Shown: piece after piece, positions 30,018 through 38,313 of the stretch | Layout of the letters: every line of letters begins with the position of its first letter | Position numbering within the stretch: the first letter of the stretch is position 1 | NCBI GenBank assembly: GCA_013695145.1 | Contig: JACDBB010000211.1 | Coordinates: 1 to 38,718, forward strand | DNA length: 38,718 bases | DNA from: Euzebyales bacterium | Lineage (GTDB): Bacteria > Actinomycetota > Nitriliruptoria > Euzebyales > Egibacteraceae | Reading direction: 5' to 3' | Notes under the pieces: generated by a model | Told to the model about the DNA's origin: nothing | What the model saw: only the letters and a program-made list of their open reading frames with translations | The model's database searches: none | Program-made: the position numbers and the translations under genes

Positions 30018-30859
30018 CAGCTGTCCTCTCCGCTGCCCTGGCGCGCGGCGGGCTGGGGCACGGGGTCCTCGTCCACCCGGTGGTCCTCGCCCAGGTAGGC
30101 GCGGACCACGTCCGGGTCGCGCTGGACCTCCGGTGGCGCCCCGGACGCGATGGCCTTGCCGAAGTCGAGCACCAGGACGCGGTCGGCGAGGTCCATCACC
30201 AGCCCCATGTCGTGCTCCACGAGGATCATCGGGACGCCCAGCTCGTCGCGGATGTCGAGGATGAACCGCGCCATGTCCTCGGTCTCCTCGAGGTTCATCC
30301 CCGCCACAGGCTCGTCGAGGAGCAGCAGCTTCGGGTCGAGCGCGAGCGCGCGGCCGAGCTCGACGCGCTTGGCGATGCCGTAGGGCAGCAGCCCGACGGG
30401 GAGCTTGCGGTACCGCTCGATCTCGAGGAAGTCGATGAGGTCCTCGACGACCGCACGGTTGGCGACCTCCTGCTCGCGCGCGCGGCCGAGCCACAGGGCG
30501 GCAGACAGCGGGCCGTAGCGCAGGTGGTGGTGGCGGCCGAGCATCAGGTTGTCGATGACGGTGAGGTTGGAGAACAGCTCGATGTTCTGGAACGTGCGCG
30601 ACATCCCCATCCGGGCGATCACCTGCGGCGAGCGGCCGATCAGCTGTTCGCCGAGGAAGCGCACCTCGCCCTCCTGCGGTCGGTAGATGCCGGACAGCAC
30701 GTTGAAGATGGACGTCTTGCCGGCACCGTTGGGGCCGATGATCGCGAACAGCTCCTCGGCGCCGACCGCGAAGCTGACCCCGTCGAGGGCGCGCACGCCC
30801 GCGAAGGCCAGCCGCACGCCGTCGAACTCCAGGATCGGCGGCGCCTCGCCGGCGCTCAT
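30017..30859 (-). CDS. livG: Branched-chain-type ABC transporter ATPase LivG
   Basis: Cytoplasmic ATPase of the importer, 280 residues. Walker A is GPNGAGKTS, the LivG-specific GMSRTFQNIELFSNLTVIDN follows, then LLPYGIAKRVELGRAL (signature region, with LPYG in place of LSYG and no LSGGQ), Walker B LLLLDEPVAGMN and VEHDMG switch His. A linker-like tail of about 25 residues follows. The ATG at 30859 is used because it overlaps the livF stop by four bases (ATGA); a GTG at 30868 would add three residues. Confidence 0.93.
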   Translation of the reverse strand: MSAGEAPPILEFDGVRLAFAGVRALDGVSFAVGAEELFAIIGPNGAGKTSIFNVLSGIYRPQEGEVRFLGEQLIGRSPQVIARMGMSRTFQNIELFSNLTVIDNLMLGRHHHLRYGPLSAALWLGRAREQEVANRAVVEDLIDFLEIERYRKLPVGLLPYGIAKRVELGRALALDPKLLLLDEPVAGMNLEETEDMARFILDIRDELGVPMILVEHDMGLVMDLADRVLVLDFGKAIASGAPPEVQRDPDVVRAYLGEDHRVDEDPVPQPAARQGSGEDS

Positions 30860-31638
30860 GACAGCCACCGCTTGCGGCGCTTGTAGTGCTTGACGTCGCG
30901 GAAGGAGCGCCCTTCCTCCCCGCGCAGACCGAGGTAGAACTCCTGGACGTCGGTGTCCGCGCGCAGGGTGGCTGCGGGCGCGTCCATGACGACCTTCCCG
31001 GTCTCCATGACGTAGCCGTGCTCGGCGATCCCGAGCGCCATGGTGGCGTTCTGCTCGACGAGGAGAACCGTGGTGCCCTGCCCGTTGATCGCCACGATGA
31101 GATCGCGGATCTGGCGCACCAGCCGCGGGGCGAGGCCGAGGCTCGGCTCGTCCAGCAGCAGGTAGGCGGGGTCGGACATCAGCCCCCGGCCCATGGCCAG
31201 CATCTGCTGCTCGCCGCCCGACAGGTAGCCGGCCGTGCGCTTGCGGCGGTCGGCCAGGATGGGGAACAGATCATAGACGCGTTCGAGTCCGGCGCCCAGG
31301 TTCCGGCCGTTGCGGTGCGCTCCTACCCTGAGGTTCTCCTCGACGCTGAACTCGGCGAACACCCGGCGCCCCTCGAGCACCTGCGTGATCCCGCGCTCGA
31401 CGATCCGCGGCGCGGACAGCCGCTGCAGCTGCTGTCCGTCGAGGGTGACCGTGCCCTTGGTCACCTCCCCGTCGTGGATGTCGAGGAGGCCCGAGATCGC
31501 ACGCAGCAGCGTGGTCTTGCCCGCGCCGTTGGCGCCGAGCAGCGCGACGATCTTGCCCTCGGGCACGCTCAGGCTGACGCCACGCAGCACCAGGATGACG
31601 TCGTTGTAGACGACCTCGAGGTTCTCGATGGCCAGCAC
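30856..31638 (-). CDS. livF: Branched-chain-type ABC transporter ATPase LivF
   Basis: Second ATPase of the importer and first gene of the operon. Walker A is GANGAGKTT, then ITQVLEGRRVFAEFSVEENL typical of LivF, signature YLSGGEQQMLA, Walker B YLLLDEPSLGLAP and VEQNA. I chose the GTG at 31638 because AAGGAG lies 9 bases upstream and the product then begins VLAIENLEVVYND as LivF usually does (260 residues). The GTG at 31680 would add 14 residues and has no ribosome site. The C-terminus has a basic tail (HYKRRKRWLS). Confidence 0.92.
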   Translation of the reverse strand: MLAIENLEVVYNDVILVLRGVSLSVPEGKIVALLGANGAGKTTLLRAISGLLDIHDGEVTKGTVTLDGQQLQRLSAPRIVERGITQVLEGRRVFAEFSVEENLRVGAHRNGRNLGAGLERVYDLFPILADRRKRTAGYLSGGEQQMLAMGRGLMSDPAYLLLDEPSLGLAPRLVRQIRDLIVAINGQGTTVLLVEQNATMALGIAEHGYVMETGKVVMDAPAATLRADTDVQEFYLGLRGEEGRSFRDVKHYKRRKRWLS

Positions 31639-31665
31639 CCGCCTCGGCTCCTTGCTCCCGCTTGA

Positions 31666-31724
31666 GGTGACTGGAGTCACCGCATGACACGGATAGTAGG
31701 CAAGGAGCCCCGCGCTTGTCTCGC
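31666..31724 (-). promoter_or_regulatory. Candidate livF operon promoter and operator
   Basis: On the minus strand GAGACA (31724-31719) and TACTAT (31700-31695) are 18 bases apart and predict a start near 31688. Immediately downstream, GGTGACTGGAGTCACC (31666-31681) has perfect 7-base arms around GG, placed like a repressor operator in the leader. This reading requires the livF start at 31638. Confidence 0.4.
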
Positions 31725-31735
31725 GACAGCGCGGG
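31709..31735 (-). terminator. Hairpin downstream of the Drr-type permease gene
   Basis: Arms CCCGCGC + TGTC and GACA + GCGCGGG with one unpaired base and a 4-base loop form a strong stem 44 bases beyond the permease stop. No T-run follows on the minus strand, so it would be a non-canonical terminator of the kind usual in GC-rich actinobacteria. It overlaps the putative livF -35. Confidence 0.4.
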
Positions 31736-31778
31736 TTGTCGGCGGAACGTCGCTGCGAGGCGCCCTAGGCGCTGCCGC

Positions 31779-32579
31779 TCAGCGGCTCGCGGCTCGCTTG
31801 TACTGCGCCACCGCCAGGGGAACGAAGACGGCCAGGATGATGGCGACCCAGATGAGGGTGTACAGCACGGGGTTCTGCAGCGGCCAGACCTCCGGGGGCG
31901 GGACCGCGGGGTTGGTGTTGCCGAACAGCTCGCGCGCCGCCTGGGTCACCGACGAGACCGGGTTCCACTCGGCGATCGGGCGCAGCACGCCCAGGTTCTC
32001 GAGCGGCACGAACGTGTTGGCGATGAACGTGAGCGGGAAGATGACCATGAACGAGGCGTTGTTGATCACCTCGACGCTCGGTATGAGCAGCCCGACGTAG
32101 GCCATCACCCAGGAGATCGCGTAGGCGAACAGCAGCAGCACGAGGAACCCCGCGAGCGCCTCCGTCAGCGACGTCCGGATGCGCCAGCCGACGAGCAGCC
32201 CCGTCGACGCCATGACCAGGATCGACAGCACGTTGTAGACGATGTCGCTGCCCGTGCGGCCCACCAGGACCGCGGATCGGGACATCGGCAGCGACCGGAA
32301 CCGGTCGATGACGCCCTTCTGGATGTCCTCGGCCAGGCCGGCGCCCGTGAAGGTGGCGCCGAAGATCACGGTCTGCGCGAAGATGCCGGGGATAAGGAAC
32401 TCCCGGTAGTCCACGCCCGGAACCGCGATGGAGCCGCCGAACACGTACGCGAACAGCAGCACGAACATGATCGGCGACAGCAGGATGAAGACGAGCACCT
32501 CAGGGACCCGCTTGATCTTGATGAGGTTGCGCTTGGCGACGATGGCGCCGTCGGCGAAAGCGTCCATGACTCCGTTCAT
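31779..32579 (-). CDS. ABC-2 permease, daunorubicin-resistance (DrrB) type
   Basis: Membrane subunit of a drug-type exporter, 266 residues with six helices. FGGSIAVPGVDYREFLIPGI, the loop GLAEDIQKGVIDRFRSLPMS and the C-terminal TFVPLENLGVLRPIAEWNPV are characteristic of the DrrB/ABC-2 family. The ATG at 32579 overlaps the ATPase stop by four bases. The substrate is unknown; homologues export antibiotics or lipids. Confidence 0.92.
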   Translation of the reverse strand: MNGVMDAFADGAIVAKRNLIKIKRVPEVLVFILLSPIMFVLLFAYVFGGSIAVPGVDYREFLIPGIFAQTVIFGATFTGAGLAEDIQKGVIDRFRSLPMSRSAVLVGRTGSDIVYNVLSILVMASTGLLVGWRIRTSLTEALAGFLVLLLFAYAISWVMAYVGLLIPSVEVINNASFMVIFPLTFIANTFVPLENLGVLRPIAEWNPVSSVTQAARELFGNTNPAVPPPEVWPLQNPVLYTLIWVAIILAVFVPLAVAQYKRAASR

Positions 32580-33601
32580 CGGGCTGGCTCCTGGTCTCGG
32601 TTCTTCTCGACGCTGCGCTCGGCGTTCGGCCGGTCACCTTCGGCGTTGTTCCCCGCGTCAGCCTCCGCTGCGTGCCCGGTCAGCGCCAGGAAGACGTCGT
32701 CCAGGGTCGGCCGCCGCAGCCCGACGTCGAGGACGCTGACGGCGTCGCCGTCCAGCGCGCGCAGGGCCGCCATGAGCGCGCCGGCCCCGCCCGTGACGGG
32801 GGCGGTGAGCCTGCGGCTGTGCTCCTCGACGATCACCTCGCCCACGGCCAGCTCGGTCAGGACAGTGCGTGCCAGCGGGATGTCCGACAGATGCTCGACG
32901 ACGAGCTCGACCCGGTCGCCGCCCACCTGGGTCTTGAGCTCGTCCGAGGCGCCCTGCGCGATCACGCGCCCGTTGTCGATCACGACGATGTCGTCCGCGA
33001 GGCGGTCCGCTTCCTCCAGGTACTGCGTGGTCAGCAGCAGCGTGGTGCCGGCGCGCACGAGCTCCCGGATCACCTCCCACATGTCGGTGCGGCTGCGGGG
33101 GTCCAGGCCGGTGGTCGGCTCGTCCAGGAACAGCACGGGCGGCTCCGCTACGAGCGCCGCGGCCAGATCGAGCCGCCGTCGCATGCCACCCGAGTAGGTC
33201 TTGACGGGCCGGTCGCCGGCGTCGGACAGCGAGGACAGCTCCAGCAGCTCGCGAGCGCGCTCGCGCGACTTGCGGCGTCCCAGTCGGTAGAGCCGGCCGA
33301 CCATGTCGAGGTTCTCGAAGCCGGTCAGGTACTCGTCCACGGCCGCGGACTGACCGGACAGGCCGATGCGCTTGCGCACCCCCTGCGGCTCGGCGCAGAC
33401 GTCAAGGCCCGCGACCTCGGCGGAGCCCGAGTCCGGCTCCAGCAGCGTGGTGAAGATGCGCACCGCCGTGGTCTTGCCAGCGCCGTTGGGCCCCAGCAGC
33501 CCCAGCACGGTGCCCTCCTCCACGACGAGGTCCAGGCCGTCCAGCGCCGTCACCTGCCCGTAGCGCTTGACCAGCCCCGACGCGCGGATCATCTCGGTCA
33601 T
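32576..33601 (-). CDS. ABC exporter ATPase, daunorubicin-resistance (DrrA) type
   Basis: ATPase of the Drr-type exporter, 341 residues. Walker A GPNGAGKTT, GLSGQSAAVDEYLTGFENL (DrrA-type Q-loop block), signature YSGGMRRRLD, Walker B VLFLDEPTTGLDP and LLTTQYLEEAD are in order. The C-terminal domain has LRRPTLDDVFLALTG, the conserved DrrA assembly motif. The ATG at 33601 has GAGGAGG about 8 bases upstream; the frame is open 14 codons further. It is divergent from the WYL regulator, its likely controller. Confidence 0.93.
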   Translation of the reverse strand: MTEMIRASGLVKRYGQVTALDGLDLVVEEGTVLGLLGPNGAGKTTAVRIFTTLLEPDSGSAEVAGLDVCAEPQGVRKRIGLSGQSAAVDEYLTGFENLDMVGRLYRLGRRKSRERARELLELSSLSDAGDRPVKTYSGGMRRRLDLAAALVAEPPVLFLDEPTTGLDPRSRTDMWEVIRELVRAGTTLLLTTQYLEEADRLADDIVVIDNGRVIAQGASDELKTQVGGDRVELVVEHLSDIPLARTVLTELAVGEVIVEEHSRRLTAPVTGGAGALMAALRALDGDAVSVLDVGLRRPTLDDVFLALTGHAAEADAGNNAEGDRPNAERSVEKNRDQEPAR

Positions 33602-33701
33602 GCCTTCCCCCTCCTCGCCCCACGCGGCCTGCCGTGACCGCAACGGACCGCAACGCGAAGTGCTCAGGTTCCATTCCTGGCGGCAGCGTAGCCTCCATAT
33701 A

Positions 33702-33716
33702 GGTCAGTTCATGACC
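33702..33716. promoter_or_regulatory. Operator-like palindrome between exporter and WYL regulator
   Basis: GGTCAGTTCATGACC is an inverted repeat, GGTCA and TGACC with a 5-base spacer. It lies 26 bases before the WYL gene and about 100 bases before the exporter ATPase gene. Its location in the divergent gap suggests the binding site of the WYL protein itself, by inference. Confidence 0.35.
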
Positions 33717-33741
33717 GCCTTACGTGGCATGATCGAAGTTC

Positions 33742-34725
33742 ATGTCCACGACATCGCGGATGCTGCAACTGCTGTCGCTGCTGCAGACGGCACGGGACTG
33801 GTCGGGGCCCGAGCTGGCGCGACGGCTGGAGGTCAGCCCGCGCACGCTCCGCCGGGACGTCGATCGGCTGCGCGAGCTCGGCTATCCCGTTCGAGCGACC
33901 ATGGGCGCCGCGGGAGGCTACCGCCTCGAGGCCGGCGCCGCCATGCCCCCGCTCCTGCTCGACGACGAGGAGGCGGTGGCGATCGCCATCGGCTTGCGCA
34001 CCGCGGCGGGCGGCACGGTGGCGGGCATCGAGGAGACCTCCGTCCGGGCGCTGGCCAAGCTCGAGCAGGTGCTGCCATCACGGCTGCGCCGGCGGGTCAA
34101 CGTGCTGCAGACCTACACCGTGCCGCTGACCGCCGCGGGGCCGACCGTCGATCCTGAGGCGTTGACAACCATCGCGCAGGCCTGCAGGGACCTCGAACGG
34201 CTCCGGTTCGCCTACCGGAGCCGGGACGGGACCGAGAGCGCGCGCCTCGTCGAGTGCCACCGGCTGGTGGCCGCCGGCCGGCGCTGGTACCTGGTCGCCT
34301 GGGACGTCGATCGGTCCGACTGGCGCACCTTCCGCGTCGACCGGCTCGCCTCCGCACGGGCCACAGGCGTCCGGTGCCCGCCACGCGAGCTGCCCGCGGG
34401 CGACGCCGCCGCCTACGTCGCGCAGGCCATCACCTCCAATCTCACCCGGTACCGGGCTCTGGTGGTCCTGCACGCGCCGCTGGCGGTCGTCGCCGACCGG
34501 CTGCGTCCCTCCGACGGCATGCTGGAAGCCGTCGACGATCGCAGCTGCCTGCTGCGCACCGGCGCCGACTCCCTGGAGTGGCTCGCGCTGGCCATCGGCA
34601 TGCTGGGCGTCGACTTCGACGTCCGCGAGCCCGCGGAGCTCGTCGACCACCTGCGCGTCCTCGGCGATCGGTTCGCCCGCTCGGCACGCGCCGCCGCCGC
34701 GGACGGACCGCTCGCGGCCGGGTAA
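33742..34725 (+). CDS. HTH/WYL-domain transcriptional regulator
   Basis: DNA-binding protein of 327 residues. The N-terminal winged HTH is clear (RMLQLLSLLQTARDWSGPEL to SPRTLRRDVDRLRELGYPV, residues 6-50), followed by GGYRLEAG. A WYL domain lies at about 140-220 (LRFAYRSRDG, RRWYLVAWDVDRSDWRTFRVDR) and a C-terminal WCX-like region ends the protein. Such YafY-type regulators bind ligands or nucleic acid through the WYL fold. The start at 33742 is the family N-terminus. Being divergent from the Drr-type exporter, it probably represses or activates that operon. Confidence 0.9.
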   Translation: MSTTSRMLQLLSLLQTARDWSGPELARRLEVSPRTLRRDVDRLRELGYPVRATMGAAGGYRLEAGAAMPPLLLDDEEAVAIAIGLRTAAGGTVAGIEETSVRALAKLEQVLPSRLRRRVNVLQTYTVPLTAAGPTVDPEALTTIAQACRDLERLRFAYRSRDGTESARLVECHRLVAAGRRWYLVAWDVDRSDWRTFRVDRLASARATGVRCPPRELPAGDAAAYVAQAITSNLTRYRALVVLHAPLAVVADRLRPSDGMLEAVDDRSCLLRTGADSLEWLALAIGMLGVDFDVREPAELVDHLRVLGDRFARSARAAAADGPLAAG

Positions 34726-34773
34726 TCCGCGCGACAGGCGCGAACCGCGACGTCCGATGGATACTGCAGCCAC

Positions 34774-35034
34774 ATGAAGCGCACCCAGATCTATATCACC
34801 GAGCAGCAGGACGTGTGGCTGCGACAGCTGGCCGCTGACCGACGGCTGCCGAAGGCGGCGGTCATCCGGCAGATCCTCGACGCGGCGCTGGAGTCCGGCG
34901 ACGCCGAGGCTGAGGCGCGCGCGGGTATCCTGGCGGCCGCCGGCGTCTGCGCCGACTACCCCGACTGGCCGGAATGGCAGCGGACCGTCCGGGGCCGGAC
35001 CGCCGACGAACGCCTGCGCGGCCTCGGCGCGTGA
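34774..35034 (+). CDS. Ribbon-helix-helix antitoxin (VapB-like)
   Basis: Small 86-residue protein whose N-terminus MKRTQIYITEQQDVWLRQLA is a ribbon-helix-helix DNA-binding domain (strand then two helices, PKAAVIRQILDAAL). The C-terminal half (YPDWPEWQRTVRG) would wrap the toxin. Its stop overlaps the PIN toxin GTG by four bases, the usual antitoxin-first order. A GATACT box 8 bases before the ATG and no Shine-Dalgarno suggest a leaderless, self-repressed transcript. It starts 48 bases after the WYL gene. Confidence 0.82.
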   Translation: MKRTQIYITEQQDVWLRQLAADRRLPKAAVIRQILDAALESGDAEAEARAGILAAAGVCADYPDWPEWQRTVRGRTADERLRGLGA

Positions 35035-35414
35035 GGGCGCTGTTCGACTCGTCGGTGGTCATCGCGCACCTGCGGGGAGACGGGCGCGCGACCGAGCGGC
35101 TGCTGGCCGTTTCGACCGGGGAGCGTCTGGCGAGCGCGCTGACCCGCGTGGAGGTGGAGGGCGGGATGCGCAGCGGCGAGCGCGCCGACGTGGCCGCGCT
35201 GTTCGCCGCCATGACGCTCCTGCCGGTGAGGGACGCCGCCGCGCGCCGCGCGTCCGCGCTCATGAGGCGGTACCGGCGGTCGCACTCCGGCATCGACCTC
35301 GTCGATTACGTCATCGCCGCGACCGCCGAGCTCCACAACGCCCACCTGATGACCCTCAACGTGCGCCACTTCCCGATGCTTGGGGACCTGCGCCCGGCGT
35401 GGGAGGGCGGTTAG
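35031..35414 (+). CDS. vapC: PIN-domain ribonuclease toxin (VapC-like)
   Basis: Mg-dependent RNase toxin of a type II system, 127 residues. The PIN acidic residues are in [12 protein letters not shown] (Asp6), TRVEVEGG (Glu), and [17 protein letters not shown] (two Asp). The GTG at 35031 overlaps the antitoxin stop (GTGA). The frame is open upstream but overlaps the antitoxin gene. Its TAG stop overlaps the copA TAA stop on the other strand, so the genes abut tail to tail. The target RNA is unknown. Confidence 0.85.
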   Translation: MRALFDSSVVIAHLRGDGRATERLLAVSTGERLASALTRVEVEGGMRSGERADVAALFAAMTLLPVRDAAARRASALMRRYRRSHSGIDLVDYVIAATAELHNAHLMTLNVRHFPMLGDLRPAWEGG

Positions 35415-37696
35415 CGGCCGAAGCGGCGCAGGCGCAGTGAGTTGGCGACGACGCTGACGCTTGACAGGCCCATGGCCGCGCCAGCGATGATCGGGTTGAG
35501 CAGGCCGAGCGCCGCGAGCGGGATGGCCGCGGTGTTGTAGCCGAACGCCCAAGCGAGGTTCTGCAGGATGGTGCGGTAGGTGCGCCGGGACAGCCCGATC
35601 GCCGTCGCGATGCCATCCAGGTCGCCTCGCATGAGCGTGAGGTCGCTCGACTCGATCGCCACGTCGGTGCCGGTCCCGATCGCGATGCCGAGGTCGGCCT
35701 GGACCAGCGCGGGCGCGTCGTTGACCCCGTCGCCGACCATCGCCACGACCTCGCCCGCGGCCTGCAGCCGCTGGACCTCGCCGCGCTTGTCGCCGGGCAA
35801 GACCTCGGCGAGCACACGGTCGATGCCGACCTGGTCGGCGATGGCCTGGGCGGTGCGGGCGTTGTCGCCGGTGAGCAGCGCCACCTGCAGGCCCATGTCG
35901 TGCAGCCGCCGCACCGCGTCGGCCGCGCCCTCCTTCAGGGTGTCGGCCACGGCCAGCACGCCGCGCGCCTCACCGTCCCAACCGGCGAACACCGCGGTCC
36001 GGCCATCGGCCTCGAGCCGCTCGGCCCGGGACTCCAGCTCCTCGAAGAGCACCAGGCCGGCCTCGGCCAAGAGCTTGCGGCTCCCGACCGCCACCTCGCG
36101 CCCGTCCACCTCCGCGCGCACGCCGTGGCCCGCGGTGGCCTGGAAGCCGGTCACCGCAGGCAGCCCGACGTCGGGGGCACGTTGACGCGCCCCGGCCGCG
36201 ATCGCCGCGCCGATGGGGTGCTCGCTGTCGGCCTCGACGGCTCCGGCGAGCCGGAGGAGCTCGACCTCGTCGCCGGTGGCGACGACGTCGGTGAGCGCCA
36301 TCTCGCCCTTGGTCAACGTGCCGGTCTTGTCGAGCAGCACCGTGGTCATGGTGCGCGTGCGCTCGAGCGTCTCAACCGACTTGATGAGGATGCCCAGCTG
36401 CGCGCCGCGGCCGGTGCCGACCATGATCGCCACGGGCGTGGCCAGCCCGAGCGCGCAAGGGCACGCGATGATCAGCACCGCGACCGCGGCGGTCAGGGCG
36501 CGGCCGACGTCGCCGGTCAGCAGGGCCCACGCGGTGAACGTGACCACGGCGATCAGCATGACGGTCGGCACGAAGACCGCCGAGATGCGGTCCGCGAGCC
36601 GCTGGACCTCGCCCTTGCCGGTCTGGGCGTCCTCCACCATCCGCACGATCTGCGCCAGGGCGGTGTCGCCGCCGACGGCGGTCGCGCGTACGGTCAGCAC
36701 GCCGGAGGTGTTCATGGTCGCGCCGGCCACCGTGGTCCCCGGGGTCTTCTCCACGGGCGCCGACTCGCCGGTCAGCATCGACTCGTCGACGGCGCTGGCT
36801 CCCTCGACGACTTCGCCGTCGACCGGGATTTTCTCGCCTGGGCGGACCTTCAGCAGGTCGTCGAGGCGCACCTCGTCGATGGGCACCATGATCTCGACAC
36901 GATCCCCGCCCCCCGGCTCGCTGCGCTCGCCCTCACCCCGCAGATCCCCGCCCCCCGGCTCGCTGCGCTCGCCCTCACCCCGGTGCGCGCGGATGACCCG
37001 CGCCTCCTTGGCGCCGAGTTCCAGCAGCGCGCGTATCGCGCGGCCGGCGCGGCCCTTGGCGCGAGCCTCCAGGTAGCGGCCGAGCACCAGGAAGGCGATG
37101 ATCAGCACGCTGGTCTCGAAGTACAGGTCCATCCCGCCGGCCGCCAGCGTGTAGACGCTGAACAGGTACGCCGCGAGCGTGCCGACGGCGATCAGCGTGT
37201 CCATGTTGGCCGTGAACCGGCGGGCGCGGCGGGCGGCTTCGCGCAGGAACGGCCAGCCGATGACCAGCTGGACGGGCGTCGCCAGCGCGAGCATCGTCCA
37301 GCGCACGACGGGGCTCATCATGGCGGCCTCGCCACCGAGCATGGTGGCGAGCATGAACAGCGCGACCGGGGCGACCGCGACGACGCGCCAGCGCCAGGAT
37401 CGCTGCGCGGCCGCCTCAGGGTCCGCCTGGCCCGCGTCCCGCTCCGTCGCTCCGTCGGACGGCGGCAGGAGGGTGTAGCCGATCTTGTCGATCGCCGCCC
37501 CGGTGGCCTCGACGTCGAGCTCGCCCTCCAGGCTGACCCGCGCCGTGCCGGTGGCGAAGTTGACGTCGGCGCGCGCCACTCCTTCCTGGCGCTCGAGGAT
37601 GCGCTGCACGCGCGCCGCGCACGATCCGCACGTCATGCCCTCCACGTGCAGATCGACCTGCCGGTCGGTTCCGGCGTCGGTGCGCGCCTGGCTCAC
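35411..37696 (-). CDS. copA: Copper-exporting P-type ATPase
   Basis: P1B-1 ATPase that pumps Cu(I) out of the cytoplasm. An N-terminal metal-binding domain has GMTCGSC (Cys23, Cys26). The transmembrane CPC is Cys412-Pro-Cys414, the phosphorylation Asp456 is in DKTGTLT, and SEHPIG and [10 protein letters not shown] follow. TM7/TM8 have YN and MGLSS, the Cu(I) signature. The protein is 761 residues. Residues 239-266, in the actuator-domain region before the TGES loop, hold an unusual duplicated sequence ([12 protein letters not shown] twice) encoded by a tandem repeat. The GTG start overlaps the copZ stop by four bases. Confidence 0.95.
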   Translation of the reverse strand: MSQARTDAGTDRQVDLHVEGMTCGSCAARVQRILERQEGVARADVNFATGTARVSLEGELDVEATGAAIDKIGYTLLPPSDGATERDAGQADPEAAAQRSWRWRVVAVAPVALFMLATMLGGEAAMMSPVVRWTMLALATPVQLVIGWPFLREAARRARRFTANMDTLIAVGTLAAYLFSVYTLAAGGMDLYFETSVLIIAFLVLGRYLEARAKGRAGRAIRALLELGAKEARVIRAHRGEGERSEPGGGDLRGEGERSEPGGGDRVEIMVPIDEVRLDDLLKVRPGEKIPVDGEVVEGASAVDESMLTGESAPVEKTPGTTVAGATMNTSGVLTVRATAVGGDTALAQIVRMVEDAQTGKGEVQRLADRISAVFVPTVMLIAVVTFTAWALLTGDVGRALTAAVAVLIIACPCALGLATPVAIMVGTGRGAQLGILIKSVETLERTRTMTTVLLDKTGTLTKGEMALTDVVATGDEVELLRLAGAVEADSEHPIGAAIAAGARQRAPDVGLPAVTGFQATAGHGVRAEVDGREVAVGSRKLLAEAGLVLFEELESRAERLEADGRTAVFAGWDGEARGVLAVADTLKEGAADAVRRLHDMGLQVALLTGDNARTAQAIADQVGIDRVLAEVLPGDKRGEVQRLQAAGEVVAMVGDGVNDAPALVQADLGIAIGTGTDVAIESSDLTLMRGDLDGIATAIGLSRRTYRTILQNLAWAFGYNTAAIPLAALGLLNPIIAGAAMGLSSVSVVANSLRLRRFGR
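36901..36982 (-). repeat. In-frame 42-base tandem duplication within copA
   Basis: Two identical units, 36901-36942 and 36943-36982 (the second lacks its last two bases), each beginning GATCCCCGCC on the plus strand and containing the near-palindrome GGCTCGCTGCGCTCGCC. The core TCGCTGCGC is shared with the dispersed hairpin repeat. Each unit adds 14 residues to CopA and keeps the frame. Confidence 0.85.
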
Positions 37697-37902
37697 CCGG
37701 GCACCTCGTAGCCCTGTTCGGTGATGGCGGCCACCAGCCGCTCGTGGCCGGTGACCGAGGGGTCGTAGGTCACCGTCACGGCGCGGGCAGCCACGTCGAC
37801 GGTGGCCTTCTCGACGCCGTCGATGGGGGACAGGGCGCCCTCGATGGACGCCTTGCAGTGGTCGCAGTGGATCTCGGGCACGGCGATGGTCTCGGTGGTC
37901 AC
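37693..37902 (-). CDS. copZ: Copper chaperone, heavy-metal-associated domain
   Basis: Atx1/CopZ-like protein of 69 residues that binds Cu(I) and delivers it to CopA. The metal motif is EIHCDHC (Cys13 and Cys16), in the usual loop-1 position, with the beta-alpha-beta-beta-alpha-beta layout visible. The His between the cysteines is found in other actinobacterial copies. The GTG start overlaps the csoR stop and its stop overlaps copA, so all three genes are coupled. Confidence 0.92.
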   Translation of the reverse strand: MTTETIAVPEIHCDHCKASIEGALSPIDGVEKATVDVAARAVTVTYDPSVTGHERLVAAITEQGYEVPG

Positions 37903-38207
37903 AGGGCTCCCTCGTGGACGGGGTCGCTGGGGGTCGGGCGCAGCACGCGCTTGTCGTACTTGAGCGTCTCCATCAGCTCGTCGACGATCTCGCTGGTCCT
38001 TCCCTCCTGCATCGCCTTGGCCACGCAGGTCTCCAGGTGGTTGCGGAACACGACGCGGCTGGTGGCCTCCAGCAGCCCCTGGACGGCGGCCAGCTGCTTC
38101 ATGACGTCGGGGCAGTAGGCGTCGGCCTCGACCATGCGGATCACCCCGTCGAGGTGGCCGCGAGCGGTCTTGAGGCGGTTGGTGACGGCGCGCTGGTGGC
38201 TGCTCAT
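37899..38207 (-). CDS. csoR: Copper-sensing repressor CsoR
   Basis: DUF156-family helical repressor of 102 residues. The Cu(I) ligands of CsoR are present: Cys32 (AYCPDV), His57 and Cys61 (HLETC). [19 protein letters not shown] is the typical first helix. In the absence of copper the family blocks its operator and is released when Cu(I) binds. The ATG at 38207 has no ribosome site but is 7 bases after a TAGACT box. It is the first gene of the copper operon and lies right behind its own operator. Confidence 0.94.
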   Translation of the reverse strand: MSSHQRAVTNRLKTARGHLDGVIRMVEADAYCPDVMKQLAAVQGLLEATSRVVFRNHLETCVAKAMQEGRTSEIVDELMETLKYDKRVLRPTPSDPVHEGAL

Positions 38208-38214
38208 GGGGGCT

Positions 38215-38238
38215 AGTCTACCCCACCTGGGGTGGGTA
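38215..38238 (-). promoter_or_regulatory. CsoR operator overlapping the -10 of the copper operon
   Basis: On the minus strand TACCCACCCCAGGTGGGGTA (38238-38219) has the TACCC...GGGTA half-sites of known CsoR boxes. The last two bases of the box are the first two of the -10 hexamer TAGACT (38220-38215), which is 7 bases before the csoR ATG. A bound repressor would cover the -35 to -10 spacer. A weak -35 (TGGAAT) would lie at 38243-38238. Confidence 0.75.
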
Positions 38239-38313
38239 TTCCACCGTGGACGCGGCCAAGGTGCCGGGTTGCGCAGGTGACGAGTCGGGCGCCAGGTGGT
38301 GCCGTCAGCGGTA

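Noticed and set aside
36901-36982. Two close repeats as a possible CRISPR array
   Set aside because: Only two units with no spacer between them, inside the copA reading frame.
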